From positions 2,108,001 to 2,172,000 of the forward strand of contig NZ_CP150233.1 of NCBI RefSeq assembly GCF_037974265.1: a stretch of DNA of 64,000 nucleotides. The letters are read 5' to 3'. The translations under genes and the position numbers were made by a program. The notes below the pieces were generated by a model. That model had not been told where the DNA came from and searched no databases. It worked only from the letters and a program-made list of their open reading frames with translations. Shown here piece after piece: positions 39,148 to 47,886 of the stretch. This DNA comes from Paenibacillus sp. FSL R5-0623 (GTDB lineage: Bacteria > Bacillota > Bacilli > Paenibacillales > Paenibacillaceae). Numbering within the stretch: position 1 is the first letter of the stretch; the number at the start of each line of letters is the position of its first letter.

Positions 39148-41148
39148 TCATTGCGATGTTGTTGTTGAACTGTCTTCCTCTCGAAAGCGCTGAATCAAAT
39201 CATAGGTAATGACCGTGTCCGAGACATGTAATCGCTTCGCTGCTTCATCATGAGCGGGACGGCAAGCATTGATATCTGTTTTGTCACGTGTGGACAAGTC
39301 ATAACAAGCGCCATTCTCGTAGATATAATCATCCGATGGAATGTAGAATACAGAACCATCCGAGAATGCGCCATTACGCAGCACAACCGTACGTTCAGAC
39401 CCGTCATATACGTCGTTACCCATATGATAATAGGAAAGGTCAGACACGCCGAGCAGATGCAGCACGGATGGTGTGATGTCCAGTTGTCCCGAAGGTTCGT
39501 CGATGGTTCCGGCAGCTGCTCCGTCCGGTAAATGCACGAGCAGGGGAACCTCGTTCATAATCTGTGCCATATCGAGTTCGTTCAATGAACGTCCCAGAAA
39601 TTGCTCGTATTGTGATTGTTCCTTAATCGAGTTGTCGTGATCCCCGTAGAACATAAAGATGGTATTCTCCCATAAGCCCCGATTTTTCAGATCCTCAACC
39701 ATCTTACCCAGTGCCGAATCCACGTAATGAACGGACTGCAGATAGTTACCAAACATGGTTCCCTGGAACTCGCCTACATCCAGTTGCTGCTTCTCTTTTG
39801 GCAAGGTATACGGATGGTGACTGGTAAGAGTGATTAGGAAGGAATAGAACGGTTCGGTCACCTCACTACTCATTTTCTCAACGGATTGCCGGAAAAAGGA
39901 TTCATCAGACAGGGACCAGCCAAGCGGGTCATCGTGTGCAAAATCATTTTTACTATAAAACTTGTCGTACTTCATATTCTGATACATCGTATACCGATTC
40001 CAGAAGCCACTCTCATAAGCGTGAAATACATTGGTGTTATACCCGTTATCCTTCAGGATGGAAGGAAGGGAATCATACGTATGGTCTGCATATCGTACAA
40101 AGGCTGATCCAACCGGAAGTGGATGCAGGGAAATGTTTGCGCCAAAATCGGCATCTGACGTTCTGCCCTGACCGGTCTGGTGATAAAAGTGACTATAATA
40201 CTGGCTTTCCTTCATCAGTTCGTTAAAATGGGGCGTGATCTCCTGACCGCCAATGCTCTGGCCAATCATGAAGTTCATAAAAGCCTCACCCTGGACAATG
40301 ATCACATTGCTGTCTTTATATTTGCCAAACAAGGCATCATTCTGCGGGGCAGTTCCTTGCCTTTCAGCGAAGAACGTTTTTGCTTGTTCAACATCAGCGG
40401 GGTCAGCCTGCGGCCCGGAGCCGATGTGGTCTTTGGCATAGTTGTACAGATCATAACCGTGAAAAGCGAGTAGTCCGGTCACATTGTACATGGATACATT
40501 CCACCAGTTGTTATCGAACAGGCCTTTGGCCCATGTTTTGCTATAAAAATAAATCGGGCCGACTGCTAGGCCAAGTCCCAGCACAAGGGCAATGCTGCCA
40601 GCCGTGAGACGGCGGCGCAGCCGTGTCTTGCCATCGTTATACGAATAACTCCCATAGCCATGTGCCGACGCACTGGAGTGCTTCGAACGGTAACGTCTGC
40701 TGAACAGTATGATAGCTGCAAACGGAATGACGACAAGCCAGTCGGCAAAGAACCAGAGATCACTTGTGTAGATCAATGTAGCGATGCTGTCACCCAATGC
40801 GTCAACTTGTCTCGCCTGCAACAATACCGGGATGGTCAAGAAATCCTGGAAATAGCGATAATACACCATATCGGCATAGATTAGTCCGGTAAGCAGCAGG
40901 TTAAGCACGGCGAGAGACACGATCATGCCTCTACGTGGCAGCAACCAGGCCCAGAAGGACAAGAGTAGTAAAGATCCAATAGCAATGACTTTATCCAGCA
41001 GTCCCATCGTAATGTTATAAGCGTGCAGATTGTGATGGAGCCACATGAGTTTGAGCAGCATGAGCACAAGAAAAATAAGATATGACGTTAATGGATGATT
41101 TATAAGCCCGCGTGGCATGGAGCTGCGCGTAGGCCGAGTGACAACCAT
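39148..41148 (-). CDS. Lipoteichoic acid synthase-family sulfatase (LtaS-like)
   Basis: A 666-residue membrane enzyme. Five N-terminal hydrophobic segments (about 20-40, 46-66, 73-92, 120-145 and 175-200) precede an extracellular sulfatase-fold domain (about 255-600). Metal and catalytic residues: Glu in IVQGEAFM, nucleophile Thr330 in GRTSDADF and the later GDHD in MFYGDHDN. LtaS transfers glycerol phosphate from phosphatidylglycerol to a growing lipoteichoic acid. Bacilli have several paralogues (LtaS, YfnI, YqgS, YvgJ), and this one could be any. No signal-peptidase site is evident. Confidence 0.92.
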   Translation of the reverse strand: MVVTRPTRSSMPRGLINHPLTSYLIFLVLMLLKLMWLHHNLHAYNITMGLLDKVIAIGSLLLLSFWAWLLPRRGMIVSLAVLNLLLTGLIYADMVYYRYFQDFLTIPVLLQARQVDALGDSIATLIYTSDLWFFADWLVVIPFAAIILFSRRYRSKHSSASAHGYGSYSYNDGKTRLRRRLTAGSIALVLGLGLAVGPIYFYSKTWAKGLFDNNWWNVSMYNVTGLLAFHGYDLYNYAKDHIGSGPQADPADVEQAKTFFAERQGTAPQNDALFGKYKDSNVIIVQGEAFMNFMIGQSIGGQEITPHFNELMKESQYYSHFYHQTGQGRTSDADFGANISLHPLPVGSAFVRYADHTYDSLPSILKDNGYNTNVFHAYESGFWNRYTMYQNMKYDKFYSKNDFAHDDPLGWSLSDESFFRQSVEKMSSEVTEPFYSFLITLTSHHPYTLPKEKQQLDVGEFQGTMFGNYLQSVHYVDSALGKMVEDLKNRGLWENTIFMFYGDHDNSIKEQSQYEQFLGRSLNELDMAQIMNEVPLLVHLPDGAAAGTIDEPSGQLDITPSVLHLLGVSDLSYYHMGNDVYDGSERTVVLRNGAFSDGSVFYIPSDDYIYENGACYDLSTRDKTDINACRPAHDEAAKRLHVSDTVITYDLIQRFREEDSSTTTSQ

Positions 41149-41310
41149 ATGTATGTCCCCCTTGCTTTTGTTGTTTTGTTATCGGAATGTAAAATAGGGC
41201 TCCATCCATTATAGCGTGGCCTCATGTGTTTTCAACTATGCCTCAGAAGAATTGATTTCTGCGAAAGCGAAGACCGAAGTTGATGAATTCATATGATCGG
41301 AAAAGCATAC

Positions 41311-41350
41311 AAAAAAAAGCGCCCCGGCCATGGATGGCAGGAGCACTTTA
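41311..41350 (-). terminator. Terminator of the ypsC-like gene
   Basis: On the minus strand AGTGCTCCTGCCAT-CC-ATGGCCGGGGCGCT forms a bulged stem followed by eight T residues. Confidence 0.8.
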
Positions 41351-41362
41351 GATTTGAAACAA

Positions 41363-42526
41363 TTACGAAGATTGTGGTGCTTTATTTCGTGGGGGCAGTG
41401 GGCCTAAATACTGATAGTACTGGGTTTCAATTCGTCCGTTGAACAACTTACGACGTTTGTCTGCCTTATGACCGAAATACTCCTCGAAAGCCTTGGTCGA
41501 CGTGATTGCAAAAAAGGACCATGTTGGCATGTCGAGGTAACTGCGCCCTAATGAGCGGAGCAACTTCTGAACTTCTTTTTCTTCACTCAAACGTTCACCA
41601 TATGGGGGATTGGTGATGATGACACCATATTCACCCTGTGGTCTTGCACGATGAGCGGGCAGGACGCTGACTTCAATATCTTTGGCGAAGCCAGCACTTT
41701 TGATCGCTGCCATAGCAACTTCAATCGCTTCAGGATCAATATCGCTACCTGAAATCTGTAACGGGACATCGTCACGAACAGCATCGAATGCTTCTTCGCG
41801 TGCCTGTTCCCATAATTCTTCAGGAATGACAGCCCAGTCCTCAGAGTTGAAGGTCCGACGAAGTCCTGGTGCAATGTTCCAGCCGATCATAGCAGCTTCG
41901 ATCAGCATTGTGCCTGATCCACAGCACGGGTCATAGAATGGACGGGATACATTCCAGCGGCTGAGCTGAATAAGAGCGGCAGCAAGTGTTTCTTTCAGTG
42001 GCGCTTCGGTGACGAGTTTACGATAACCCCGTTTATGCAGACCTGGTCCCGTCGTATCTAAAGTAAGCAGGGCGCGATCGTTCAGCAGAATGACCTCAAT
42101 CACATAACGAGACCCATCCTCTGGGAACCACTCTGTGTCATAAGTCAGCTTCAGTTTCTCTACGATTGCTTTTTTCACTATCCCTTGTGATGCAGGCACA
42201 CTGCTTAACTGGGATTTTTGAGAACGACCCTCTACAGGGAATTCGCCGTCGGCTGGAATCCACTCTTCCCAAGGCAGTGCTTTGGTGCCTTCAAACAATT
42301 CGTCGAATGTTGTGGCAGGGAATTCACCCATTTTCACCAATACACGATCCGAACTTCTCAGCCACAGATTACAACGGCATATATCAATATAATCTCCTGT
42401 GAAGAAAACCCGGCCGTTGTCGATTGTAACATCTTCATACCCCAGTTGCTTCAGTTCCCGGGCAACAACAGCCTCGAGTCCCATCGCCGAGGTTGCAATC
42501 AATTGCAATTGAGCCATGTGATTCAT
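41363..42526 (-). CDS. THUMP-domain RNA methyltransferase (RlmL-N/YpsC type)
   Basis: A 387-residue class I RNA methyltransferase. An N-terminal THUMP/ferredoxin-like region (about 5-160; LELIATSAMGLEAVVARELK) is followed by a Rossmann domain with FYDPCCGSGTMLIEAA (motif I), GSDIDPEAIEVA (motif II) and the catalytic TNPPYGERL. This is the N-terminal half of E. coli RlmL, which makes m2G in 23S rRNA, present as a free-standing protein in bacilli (YpsC). A ribosome site (GGAG) precedes the ATG. Monocistronic. Confidence 0.92.
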   Translation of the reverse strand: MNHMAQLQLIATSAMGLEAVVARELKQLGYEDVTIDNGRVFFTGDYIDICRCNLWLRSSDRVLVKMGEFPATTFDELFEGTKALPWEEWIPADGEFPVEGRSQKSQLSSVPASQGIVKKAIVEKLKLTYDTEWFPEDGSRYVIEVILLNDRALLTLDTTGPGLHKRGYRKLVTEAPLKETLAAALIQLSRWNVSRPFYDPCCGSGTMLIEAAMIGWNIAPGLRRTFNSEDWAVIPEELWEQAREEAFDAVRDDVPLQISGSDIDPEAIEVAMAAIKSAGFAKDIEVSVLPAHRARPQGEYGVIITNPPYGERLSEEKEVQKLLRSLGRSYLDMPTWSFFAITSTKAFEEYFGHKADKRRKLFNGRIETQYYQYLGPLPPRNKAPQSS

Positions 42527-42752
42527 TTCAACTCCATTTCAAGCTGGAGAAGGATATCCTTCTCTCTGCTGTATAGTGACGGTGCGGCCTTGCCGCTTTC
42601 CGTGAAAAAACTTACAATGAGAAATGCGGTGAACGTATGCATTCCTCTTTCGAGGTGATACATCAGTCAACCGCCTGTGTTGATAACAAACATTTATTAT
42701 AGAACATTGGCATCCATATGGAAAGCAGTCCAAGTGTCCAAGGAGGATTTTA

Positions 42753-43388
42753 GTGGTGAATCTGACCCCTGATGAATATGTAAATCAATTATTTCAAGAG
42801 GATGAGCTTTTGCTGAAAGTGAAAGAGGCCATCCGTTCGAACGGTATGCCGGAAGTTTCGGTTGCTGCTGCATATGGACGATTGCTCACGTTTCTAGCGA
42901 AGACATCCAAAGCAGAAGCTGCGCTCGAAATCGGCGTGCTGGGCGGTTACAGTGGGATCTGCATTGCACGCGGTTTACGTGAGAATGGAACCCTGACTTC
43001 GCTGGAACTGAAAGAGGAATATGCGGCAATGGCGCGTGGTCATCTGGAAGAAGGCGGTTTTGGCGAAAAGGTAGAGTACCGCATTGGCCCGGCGGCAGAC
43101 AGCCTCGAGCAATTGGAGCAGGAAGGTCGCACATTTGATTTCTTCTTTATTGATGCAGATAAGGAGAATTATCCGGTATATCTCGATTATGCCATTAAGC
43201 TGGCCCGGCCAGGTGCTGTCATTGTAGGCGATAATTGTTTCCTGCGTGGTCGTACACTGAATCCGGACAAGCAGGGCCCGGCCGTGCTTGCGGTTCGCCG
43301 TTTCAATGAACAGATGGCAAGTGACCCGCGCCTGGTGACGACCATGTTGCCCGATTACGATGGGCTGGTACTTGCCTGGGTGAAGTAA
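42753..43388 (+). CDS. O-methyltransferase (class I, CCoAOMT-like)
   Basis: A 211-residue SAM enzyme of the YrrM type. It has ALEIGVLGGYSGICIARGL (motif I), LTSLELKEEYAAMARGHL (acidic residue binding the ribose), FDFFFIDADKENYPVYLDYA (metal-binding Asp) and VGDNCFLRG. These are the signatures of the metal-dependent catechol/caffeoyl-CoA O-methyltransferase family. GTG 42753 follows AAGGAGG. In Bacillus yrrM lies with tRNA/mtn genes; not so here. Substrate unknown. The 226-base gap upstream is otherwise empty. Confidence 0.9.
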   Translation: MVNLTPDEYVNQLFQEDELLLKVKEAIRSNGMPEVSVAAAYGRLLTFLAKTSKAEAALEIGVLGGYSGICIARGLRENGTLTSLELKEEYAAMARGHLEEGGFGEKVEYRIGPAADSLEQLEQEGRTFDFFFIDADKENYPVYLDYAIKLARPGAVIVGDNCFLRGRTLNPDKQGPAVLAVRRFNEQMASDPRLVTTMLPDYDGLVLAWVK

Positions 43389-43409
43389 AAGTGGAAATTT
43401 CCTAAAGAT

Positions 43410-43479
43410 AAAACTCCGATGGAGCACGATCTCACGCTTTTATGTTTGTGAGGGGGCGTGTTCCATCGGAGTTTTTTTA
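43410..43479 (+). terminator. Rho-independent terminator
   Basis: AAAACTCCGATGGA/TCCATCGGAGTTTT with a long GC-poor loop containing CTCAC/GTGAG, then seven T residues. The T-run is on the plus strand. Confidence 0.93.
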
Positions 43480-43638
43480 GTTTAAAAAATATTGATTGTT
43501 GAGAATGAGTTTTTATTTAGGATTATCTAAAAATGAATTGATTTTTTAGCGAAGAAGAGATCATAACTAACTTTCAGGCAATTTTATGGTAATATTGTAT
43601 ATAAGAAGTTATAAATTTCTATATATGGAGGTGTTAAA

Positions 43639-43803
43639 TTGAGACCTTTATTCATTTTTCTTTCTTTGCTTCTGATCTCAGGTTTCGTATTTCATTTTCT
43701 TAACGTATACACGCCCTTTTTAATACTGCCAGTTTATATTGTACTTATTGCGATACTCGTCTTTTTAATTTTTTATCTTTTTAGGTATTATTTTACTAAA
43801 TAA
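43639..43803 (+). CDS. 54-residue hydrophobic membrane peptide
   Basis: TTG 43639 opens a 54-codon frame ending in TAA at 43801-43803, with GGAGG at 43627-43631. The peptide is almost entirely hydrophobic: segments LFIFLSLLLISGFVFHFL and TPFLILPVYIVLIAILVFLI are joined by NVY and end in a basic tail (FRYYFTK), so it should cross the membrane twice. It lies 69 bases before the secreted protein gene in the same direction, in an AT-rich patch. A single small hydrophobic neighbour of a secreted protein is what bacteriocin immunity proteins look like, but this is inference; no family recognised. Confidence 0.6.
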   Translation: MRPLFIFLSLLLISGFVFHFLNVYTPFLILPVYIVLIAILVFLIFYLFRYYFTK

Positions 43804-43872
43804 GAAGTTATTTGAAATTAATCAGAGAATTTATAAAAGGAGTGATTATAATACTAAGGAGGATACTTTTTT

Positions 43873-44730
43873 ATGAAGAAACAATTCACTGCACTTTTGA
43901 TGTCGTTTTCACTTTTGGTAGGAGGCGCTGTTACAGTCTCAGCAGATTCATTAGAAGGAAAAGAAAATTTAAATAACATTGCAGAAGCTCGGGCCTATAT
44001 AACGAAGAGTAGTTCTGAAATAGCGAATGAGTTGGAGAACTTAAAAATGTCTAAGGAGAATGTAACTCTGATTGAAATTCATGATGTTATTGAGAGTTAT
44101 TATGAGAACAATCCCGCACCCTTAGAATTGGCTAATAATGACTCGATTTCTCTAGAAGATGTATTTCCAAATGAATCACAAAAAAATCAGTTAAATAACG
44201 AGGAAACATTCAGTTTAAATGAGTTTATTTCACAGCAAAAAGAAAACGAGGAAGTCCTAAGTTTCTCAACAGAAACTACAAAAACAGATGTTTATGTTGA
44301 TAAATCAGGAATTTTTATTTTACATTCTGAAATTGACCCTAATAGTGCCATCAGAGCTGCTGCGTGGAGTTACACCGCTAACGAAAGGACGACCGGATCA
44401 GCTTATAATGCCTTAGGTCTAAAAATGTTTGATCTTTGGGCATCGGGAAGTTTTAGATATGATGGTTCAAAGGTAGAGGTTGCTACTAAAGATGGTGGTT
44501 ACGAACGTAAATTCTGGGGGTCGACATTGGAGTTAACTGATAGAGGGATGGGACTTTCAAGAACGGTGGATCTTGAAGGGTACAAATACGCGGAAGTGTA
44601 TAGCAGACTTAGAACAGAATCGACTCTTGGCTTTAGATGGTTTGGGCTTACACTTACTGATACTACTGTAGAGGTTAAAATTGGTAGTACAGTTAATGGT
44701 AATGTGTATACTGGAGGTGGCTCCATTTAA
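43873..44730 (+). CDS. Secreted protein of unknown family (possible bacteriocin-like precursor)
   Basis: A 285-residue protein without cysteine. Residues 1-25 form a Sec signal peptide (KKQFTALLMSFSLLVGGA, cleavage after VSA). About 26-150 are acidic, helical and Asn/Glu-rich. From about 155 the character changes to Gly/Thr/Tyr-rich beta structure: AAAWSYTANERTTGSAYNAL, then LWASGSFRYDG and a Gly-ending tail VYTGGGSI. The layout, secretion signal, acidic middle, compact beta C-terminus, resembles secreted precursor toxins or bacteriocins such as the geobacillin-26 type, but I cannot confirm a family. AAGGAGG precedes ATG 43873. The AT-rich codon use differs from its neighbours. Confidence 0.6.
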   Translation: MKKQFTALLMSFSLLVGGAVTVSADSLEGKENLNNIAEARAYITKSSSEIANELENLKMSKENVTLIEIHDVIESYYENNPAPLELANNDSISLEDVFPNESQKNQLNNEETFSLNEFISQQKENEEVLSFSTETTKTDVYVDKSGIFILHSEIDPNSAIRAAAWSYTANERTTGSAYNALGLKMFDLWASGSFRYDGSKVEVATKDGGYERKFWGSTLELTDRGMGLSRTVDLEGYKYAEVYSRLRTESTLGFRWFGLTLTDTTVEVKIGSTVNGNVYTGGGSI

Positions 44731-44800
44731 AAGTAGAAGCGTACTTGAATTAATAGCCCACCGCGATGTGGAAAAGTAATACACAAAATCTGAAAACACA

Positions 44801-44856
44801 CAAAGAAAGAGACGACACACCTTTAATCACAGGGAGTATCGTCTCTTCTTTGTCTA
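44801..44856. terminator. Bidirectional terminator
   Basis: CAAAGAAAGAGACGA pairs with TCGTCTCTTCTTTG (one bulge) across a 23-base loop. It lies between the secreted-protein gene and the convergent asparaginase gene. Confidence 0.8.
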
Positions 44857-44880
44857 GATTTATAAAGGATAAGTGCTTTC

Positions 44881-46092
44881 TTATACTTCCGGTGTTCCGT
44901 ACGTTTCAAACCATTTTTTGATGGTATCAAAATCATCACTGAAGGACAAACCCAGCATCAATAATACACGAGCTTGTTGTGGACTCAGGTTGTCGCCTGC
45001 AATGATACCATTGCCGCCGCCGTACACACTTCCTGAACCCGTCCGAGTGGTGGTCACAAAGATGACACCTTCTTCAATCGCTTTGGTACGAGCTTGTCCC
45101 ATAGCTCTGGATATACCGCCAGCTCCGGTACCGGAAGTCACGATTCCTTTGGCACCACTGCTCACGAATCCTTCAATGGCTCCGCCGCCAGCTTCTTGAT
45201 ATGAGATCGCAATTTCTACTTTGGCCAGATCTGCCTTAGTGATTTTACTTAGATCAAATACGGGCTTTGCTGTGCCTTCTGGTTTCAAGGCACGTGCAGG
45301 AGCACGGTATATTCGAATGTTCTCTTCATCTATATATCCTACAGCGCCGAGCATCGGCGTTTCAAACGTATCTGTCCGATAATCATTAGTCTTGGTTACA
45401 CCGCGAGCAAGCTGGATTGTGTCATTCAACATGAGTACTGTGCCGAATGAAGTGGTACGACCACTGCCTGCAAGTTTGATGGCGTTGTACAGATTGGCTT
45501 GAGCGTCAGAGCCGATGACGGTCCATGGACGCATGGAGCCTGTAATCACGACAGGTTTGTCACTCTGAACCGTCATATCGAGGAAATAAGCGATTTCTTC
45601 CATAGTATCTGTACCCGTGGTAACGACAACACTGTCATACATTGCCAGAGCTTTGTCTACCGTCTGCGACAAGTCATAGAGGTCGGCCATGCTATAGGAA
45701 CCTGAACCTGAGTTTCCGAATTGGAGTGTGCTAACATCAGCAATCTTCTGTTTATCCGGTAAGGCGTCTACCATCTCTCCAATCGGAAGTGTACCTGCCT
45801 TGTAATTCTGGAAGCTGGTAGCATCCTCAGATTGACCTGCAATCGTTCCGCCAGTTCCGATCACCAATACATTAGGGAGTGCAGATTGCTTGGAAGAGTC
45901 TGGTATTGCAGGGATGGAAGTATTGCGAGCCGGAGTAGTGGTTGCTGTCTGAACAGCACCTGTTGTACCTTTCACCTCTACCGTAGCTGCGTGCGCAGCG
46001 TAGGTTCCAATGGGGGACAATGAGATGGTTAGTGCTGTTAAAGCTGCGGTACTCCATACGGCCCAGGGACGAAGATTGGATGTTTTACTCAT
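44881..46092 (-). CDS. ansZ: Type II (secreted) L-asparaginase
   Basis: A 403-residue enzyme with a Sec signal (residues about 1-38: AVWSTAALTALTISLSPIGT, then AAHAA) and a linker. Then comes the asparaginase fold: nucleophile Thr in VIGTGGTIAGQ, the second Thr and Asp in VVTTGTDTMEEIAYFLD, and Lys in a LLNDTIQ-type loop. It hydrolyses extracellular asparagine to aspartate and ammonia. ATG 46092 is used; the in-frame GTG at 46101 lies too close to AAGGAGAG. A perfect TnrA/GlnR box stands about 83-99 bases upstream, consistent with induction under nitrogen limitation, as for Bacillus ansZ. Confidence 0.93.
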   Translation of the reverse strand: MSKTSNLRPWAVWSTAALTALTISLSPIGTYAAHAATVEVKGTTGAVQTATTTPARNTSIPAIPDSSKQSALPNVLVIGTGGTIAGQSEDATSFQNYKAGTLPIGEMVDALPDKQKIADVSTLQFGNSGSGSYSMADLYDLSQTVDKALAMYDSVVVTTGTDTMEEIAYFLDMTVQSDKPVVITGSMRPWTVIGSDAQANLYNAIKLAGSGRTTSFGTVLMLNDTIQLARGVTKTNDYRTDTFETPMLGAVGYIDEENIRIYRAPARALKPEGTAKPVFDLSKITKADLAKVEIAISYQEAGGGAIEGFVSSGAKGIVTSGTGAGGISRAMGQARTKAIEEGVIFVTTTRTGSGSVYGGGNGIIAGDNLSPQQARVLLMLGLSFSDDFDTIKKWFETYGTPEV

Positions 46093-46174
46093 GAATAGCA
46101 CTCTCCTTCAAGTAAGTGTGATGTTAAGTTTGTTAAGAAGAATATGTATACCATTTCAAATTGATTGTATTTCA

Positions 46175-46191
46175 TGTTAATTAATATGACA
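46175..46191 (-). promoter_or_regulatory. TnrA/GlnR box upstream of ansZ
   Basis: TGTTA-ATTAATA-TGACA fits the consensus TGTNA-N7-TNACA at every fixed base. On the minus strand a -10 TATACA lies at 46150-46145 with only a weak -35, and the box centre (46183) falls about 45 bases upstream of the predicted start, the usual place for activation by TnrA. The match is seen; the regulator is inferred. Confidence 0.8.
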
Positions 46192-46565
46192 AATATAGAT
46201 AATGGTAGAGTAATCGGTTACATTCGTAGATAATGAGAGTATAATGATTATTTATGAGGAATTACGAAAGAATATCCATTCTGATAGAGATATATAAGAG
46301 TTGATTTTAGTTGTTTCAAAGGAAAATAGATCCTTTTAATGTTAGTTAAATTAACATAATGAGTCTTTTGTCCTGATAAAATGAGCATTTTAATAAAAGG
46401 ATGTCGAATTGGGACTCATATCAGAAGTAGGTAACAGAATGAGAGGGTAATAGTAACGCATATTAGGTAATGGGGCTCAATTACGGTTTAATGAGTGGTT
46501 TCCTTATAGAGTTATGTTTATAATAGGGGTGATCAACATATGTAAATAAATATATAATATTGATT
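46192..46565. other. AT-rich intergenic region
   Basis: 374 bases between the TnrA box and the P450 ribosome site. It is strongly AT-rich, has no convincing ORF and no clear hairpin. Promoters for the P450 gene must lie here but I cannot pick one with confidence. Confidence 0.5.
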
Positions 46566-46577
46566 GGAGGAGAAACG

Positions 46578-47780
46578 ATGAAACAGGCACCGAGAAAGTA
46601 TGCAAATTACATTCCGATTCGGGAACTGGAGACTTTGGAAGAGAGGTTATCTCCCTTCAAGGTGTATGCAGAACTTCGTGATAACACTCCAGTCCGATAT
46701 GATGAACATCGAGAATGTTGGGATGTTTTTGGTTATGAAGATGTGAAGTACGTTCTGAAAAATCCGAAACTGTTCTCTTCTGCACGTGATCGTGCCAATA
46801 CGAGCATGTTGACCACAGACCCTCCCAAACACAAACAGCTGCGTGATCTGGTTAACCAGGCGTTTACACCCAAGGCCATTGAAGCATTGGCTCCGCGTAT
46901 CCAGGAAATCACAGATGAGTTAATTGCTCCACACCTGTCAGAGGGACATATGGAACTTATTGATGACCTTGCAACACCATTGCCCGTCATTGTCATTGCG
47001 GAATTGATCGGAGTCCCTGCGGCGGATCGTCAAAAGTTCAAAGACTGGTCTGATGTGTTGGTGAAAGGTGCACGTGACGATAGTGAGCAGGCCTTCCAGG
47101 AATTATTGGAAGAGAAAAAAAGAAATATGCAGGAGTTGCATATCTATTTCACTGGCATTATGGAAGAACGTCGGTTGCAGCCCAAGGATGATCTGATCTC
47201 ATTACTGCTTGCTGCGGAGATTGATGGTCAGCAATTGACTTCAGATGAGGTGGTAGGCTTCTGTATTCTCTTACTTGCTGCCGGTAATGAAACAACAACC
47301 AACCTGATTACCAATGCGGTTCGTATTCTGTCTGAACAACCCGAGCTACAACAGGAGTTGCGCGAACAGCCTGAACGGATTACTTCTGCGATTGAAGAGA
47401 CGCTGAGATATTATCCGCCAATTGTCGCGATTGGGCGGGTCGCCAAGGAAACTGTAGAGTTGAATGGTCAGATGATTCAAGCTGGAGAGCAGGTGATTTC
47501 CTGGGTTGGAGCAGCTAATCGGGACAGTGCCCAATTTGAAAATCCGGAAGATTTCATCTCTGATCGCAAGCCGAACAGGCATATGGGCTTTGGTTTTGGC
47601 ATTCATTTTTGTTTGGGTGCACCACTCGCTCGATTGGAGGCAAGGGTAGTTCTTCATACATTGCTTCAGCACATGGAGCACATTCAACTTGTGCCGGGAA
47701 CGCCTCTGCAACCGATACAAAGTGCTTTTGTATTTGGCGTGAAACATTATCCGATACAATTCAATCTAATAAATAAATGA
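46578..47780 (+). CDS. Cytochrome P450
   Basis: A 400-residue soluble bacterial P450. The oxygen-binding I-helix is LLLAAGNETTTNLI (about 230-245), the ExxR motif of helix K is EETLRYYPP (about 273-281), and the haem loop FGFGIHFCLGAPLARLE carries the axial Cys345. The alcohol-type Thr pair in the I-helix is present. Length and motifs suit the CYP107/CYP109-like class I group that needs ferredoxin and a reductase; no partner genes are adjacent. The substrate is unknown. ATG 46578 follows GGAGGAGA. Convergent with the MFS gene. Confidence 0.93.
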   Translation: MKQAPRKYANYIPIRELETLEERLSPFKVYAELRDNTPVRYDEHRECWDVFGYEDVKYVLKNPKLFSSARDRANTSMLTTDPPKHKQLRDLVNQAFTPKAIEALAPRIQEITDELIAPHLSEGHMELIDDLATPLPVIVIAELIGVPAADRQKFKDWSDVLVKGARDDSEQAFQELLEEKKRNMQELHIYFTGIMEERRLQPKDDLISLLLAAEIDGQQLTSDEVVGFCILLLAAGNETTTNLITNAVRILSEQPELQQELREQPERITSAIEETLRYYPPIVAIGRVAKETVELNGQMIQAGEQVISWVGAANRDSAQFENPEDFISDRKPNRHMGFGFGIHFCLGAPLARLEARVVLHTLLQHMEHIQLVPGTPLQPIQSAFVFGVKHYPIQFNLINK

Positions 47781-47800
47781 TGAATGGCGCATAAATGACA

Positions 47801-47843
47801 AAAGCCGCTCTCAGGCCAATTAGGCGCTGGAAGCGGCTTTTTC
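47801..47843. terminator. Bidirectional terminator
   Basis: AAAGCCGCT/AGCGGCTTT with an inner GCC-AATTA-GGC hairpin, then TTTTTC. It separates the P450 and MFS genes. Confidence 0.9.
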
Positions 47844-47886
47844 AAATAAAAAAGTAAGATGTACTCATTAAGAAATGGATAGGGAA

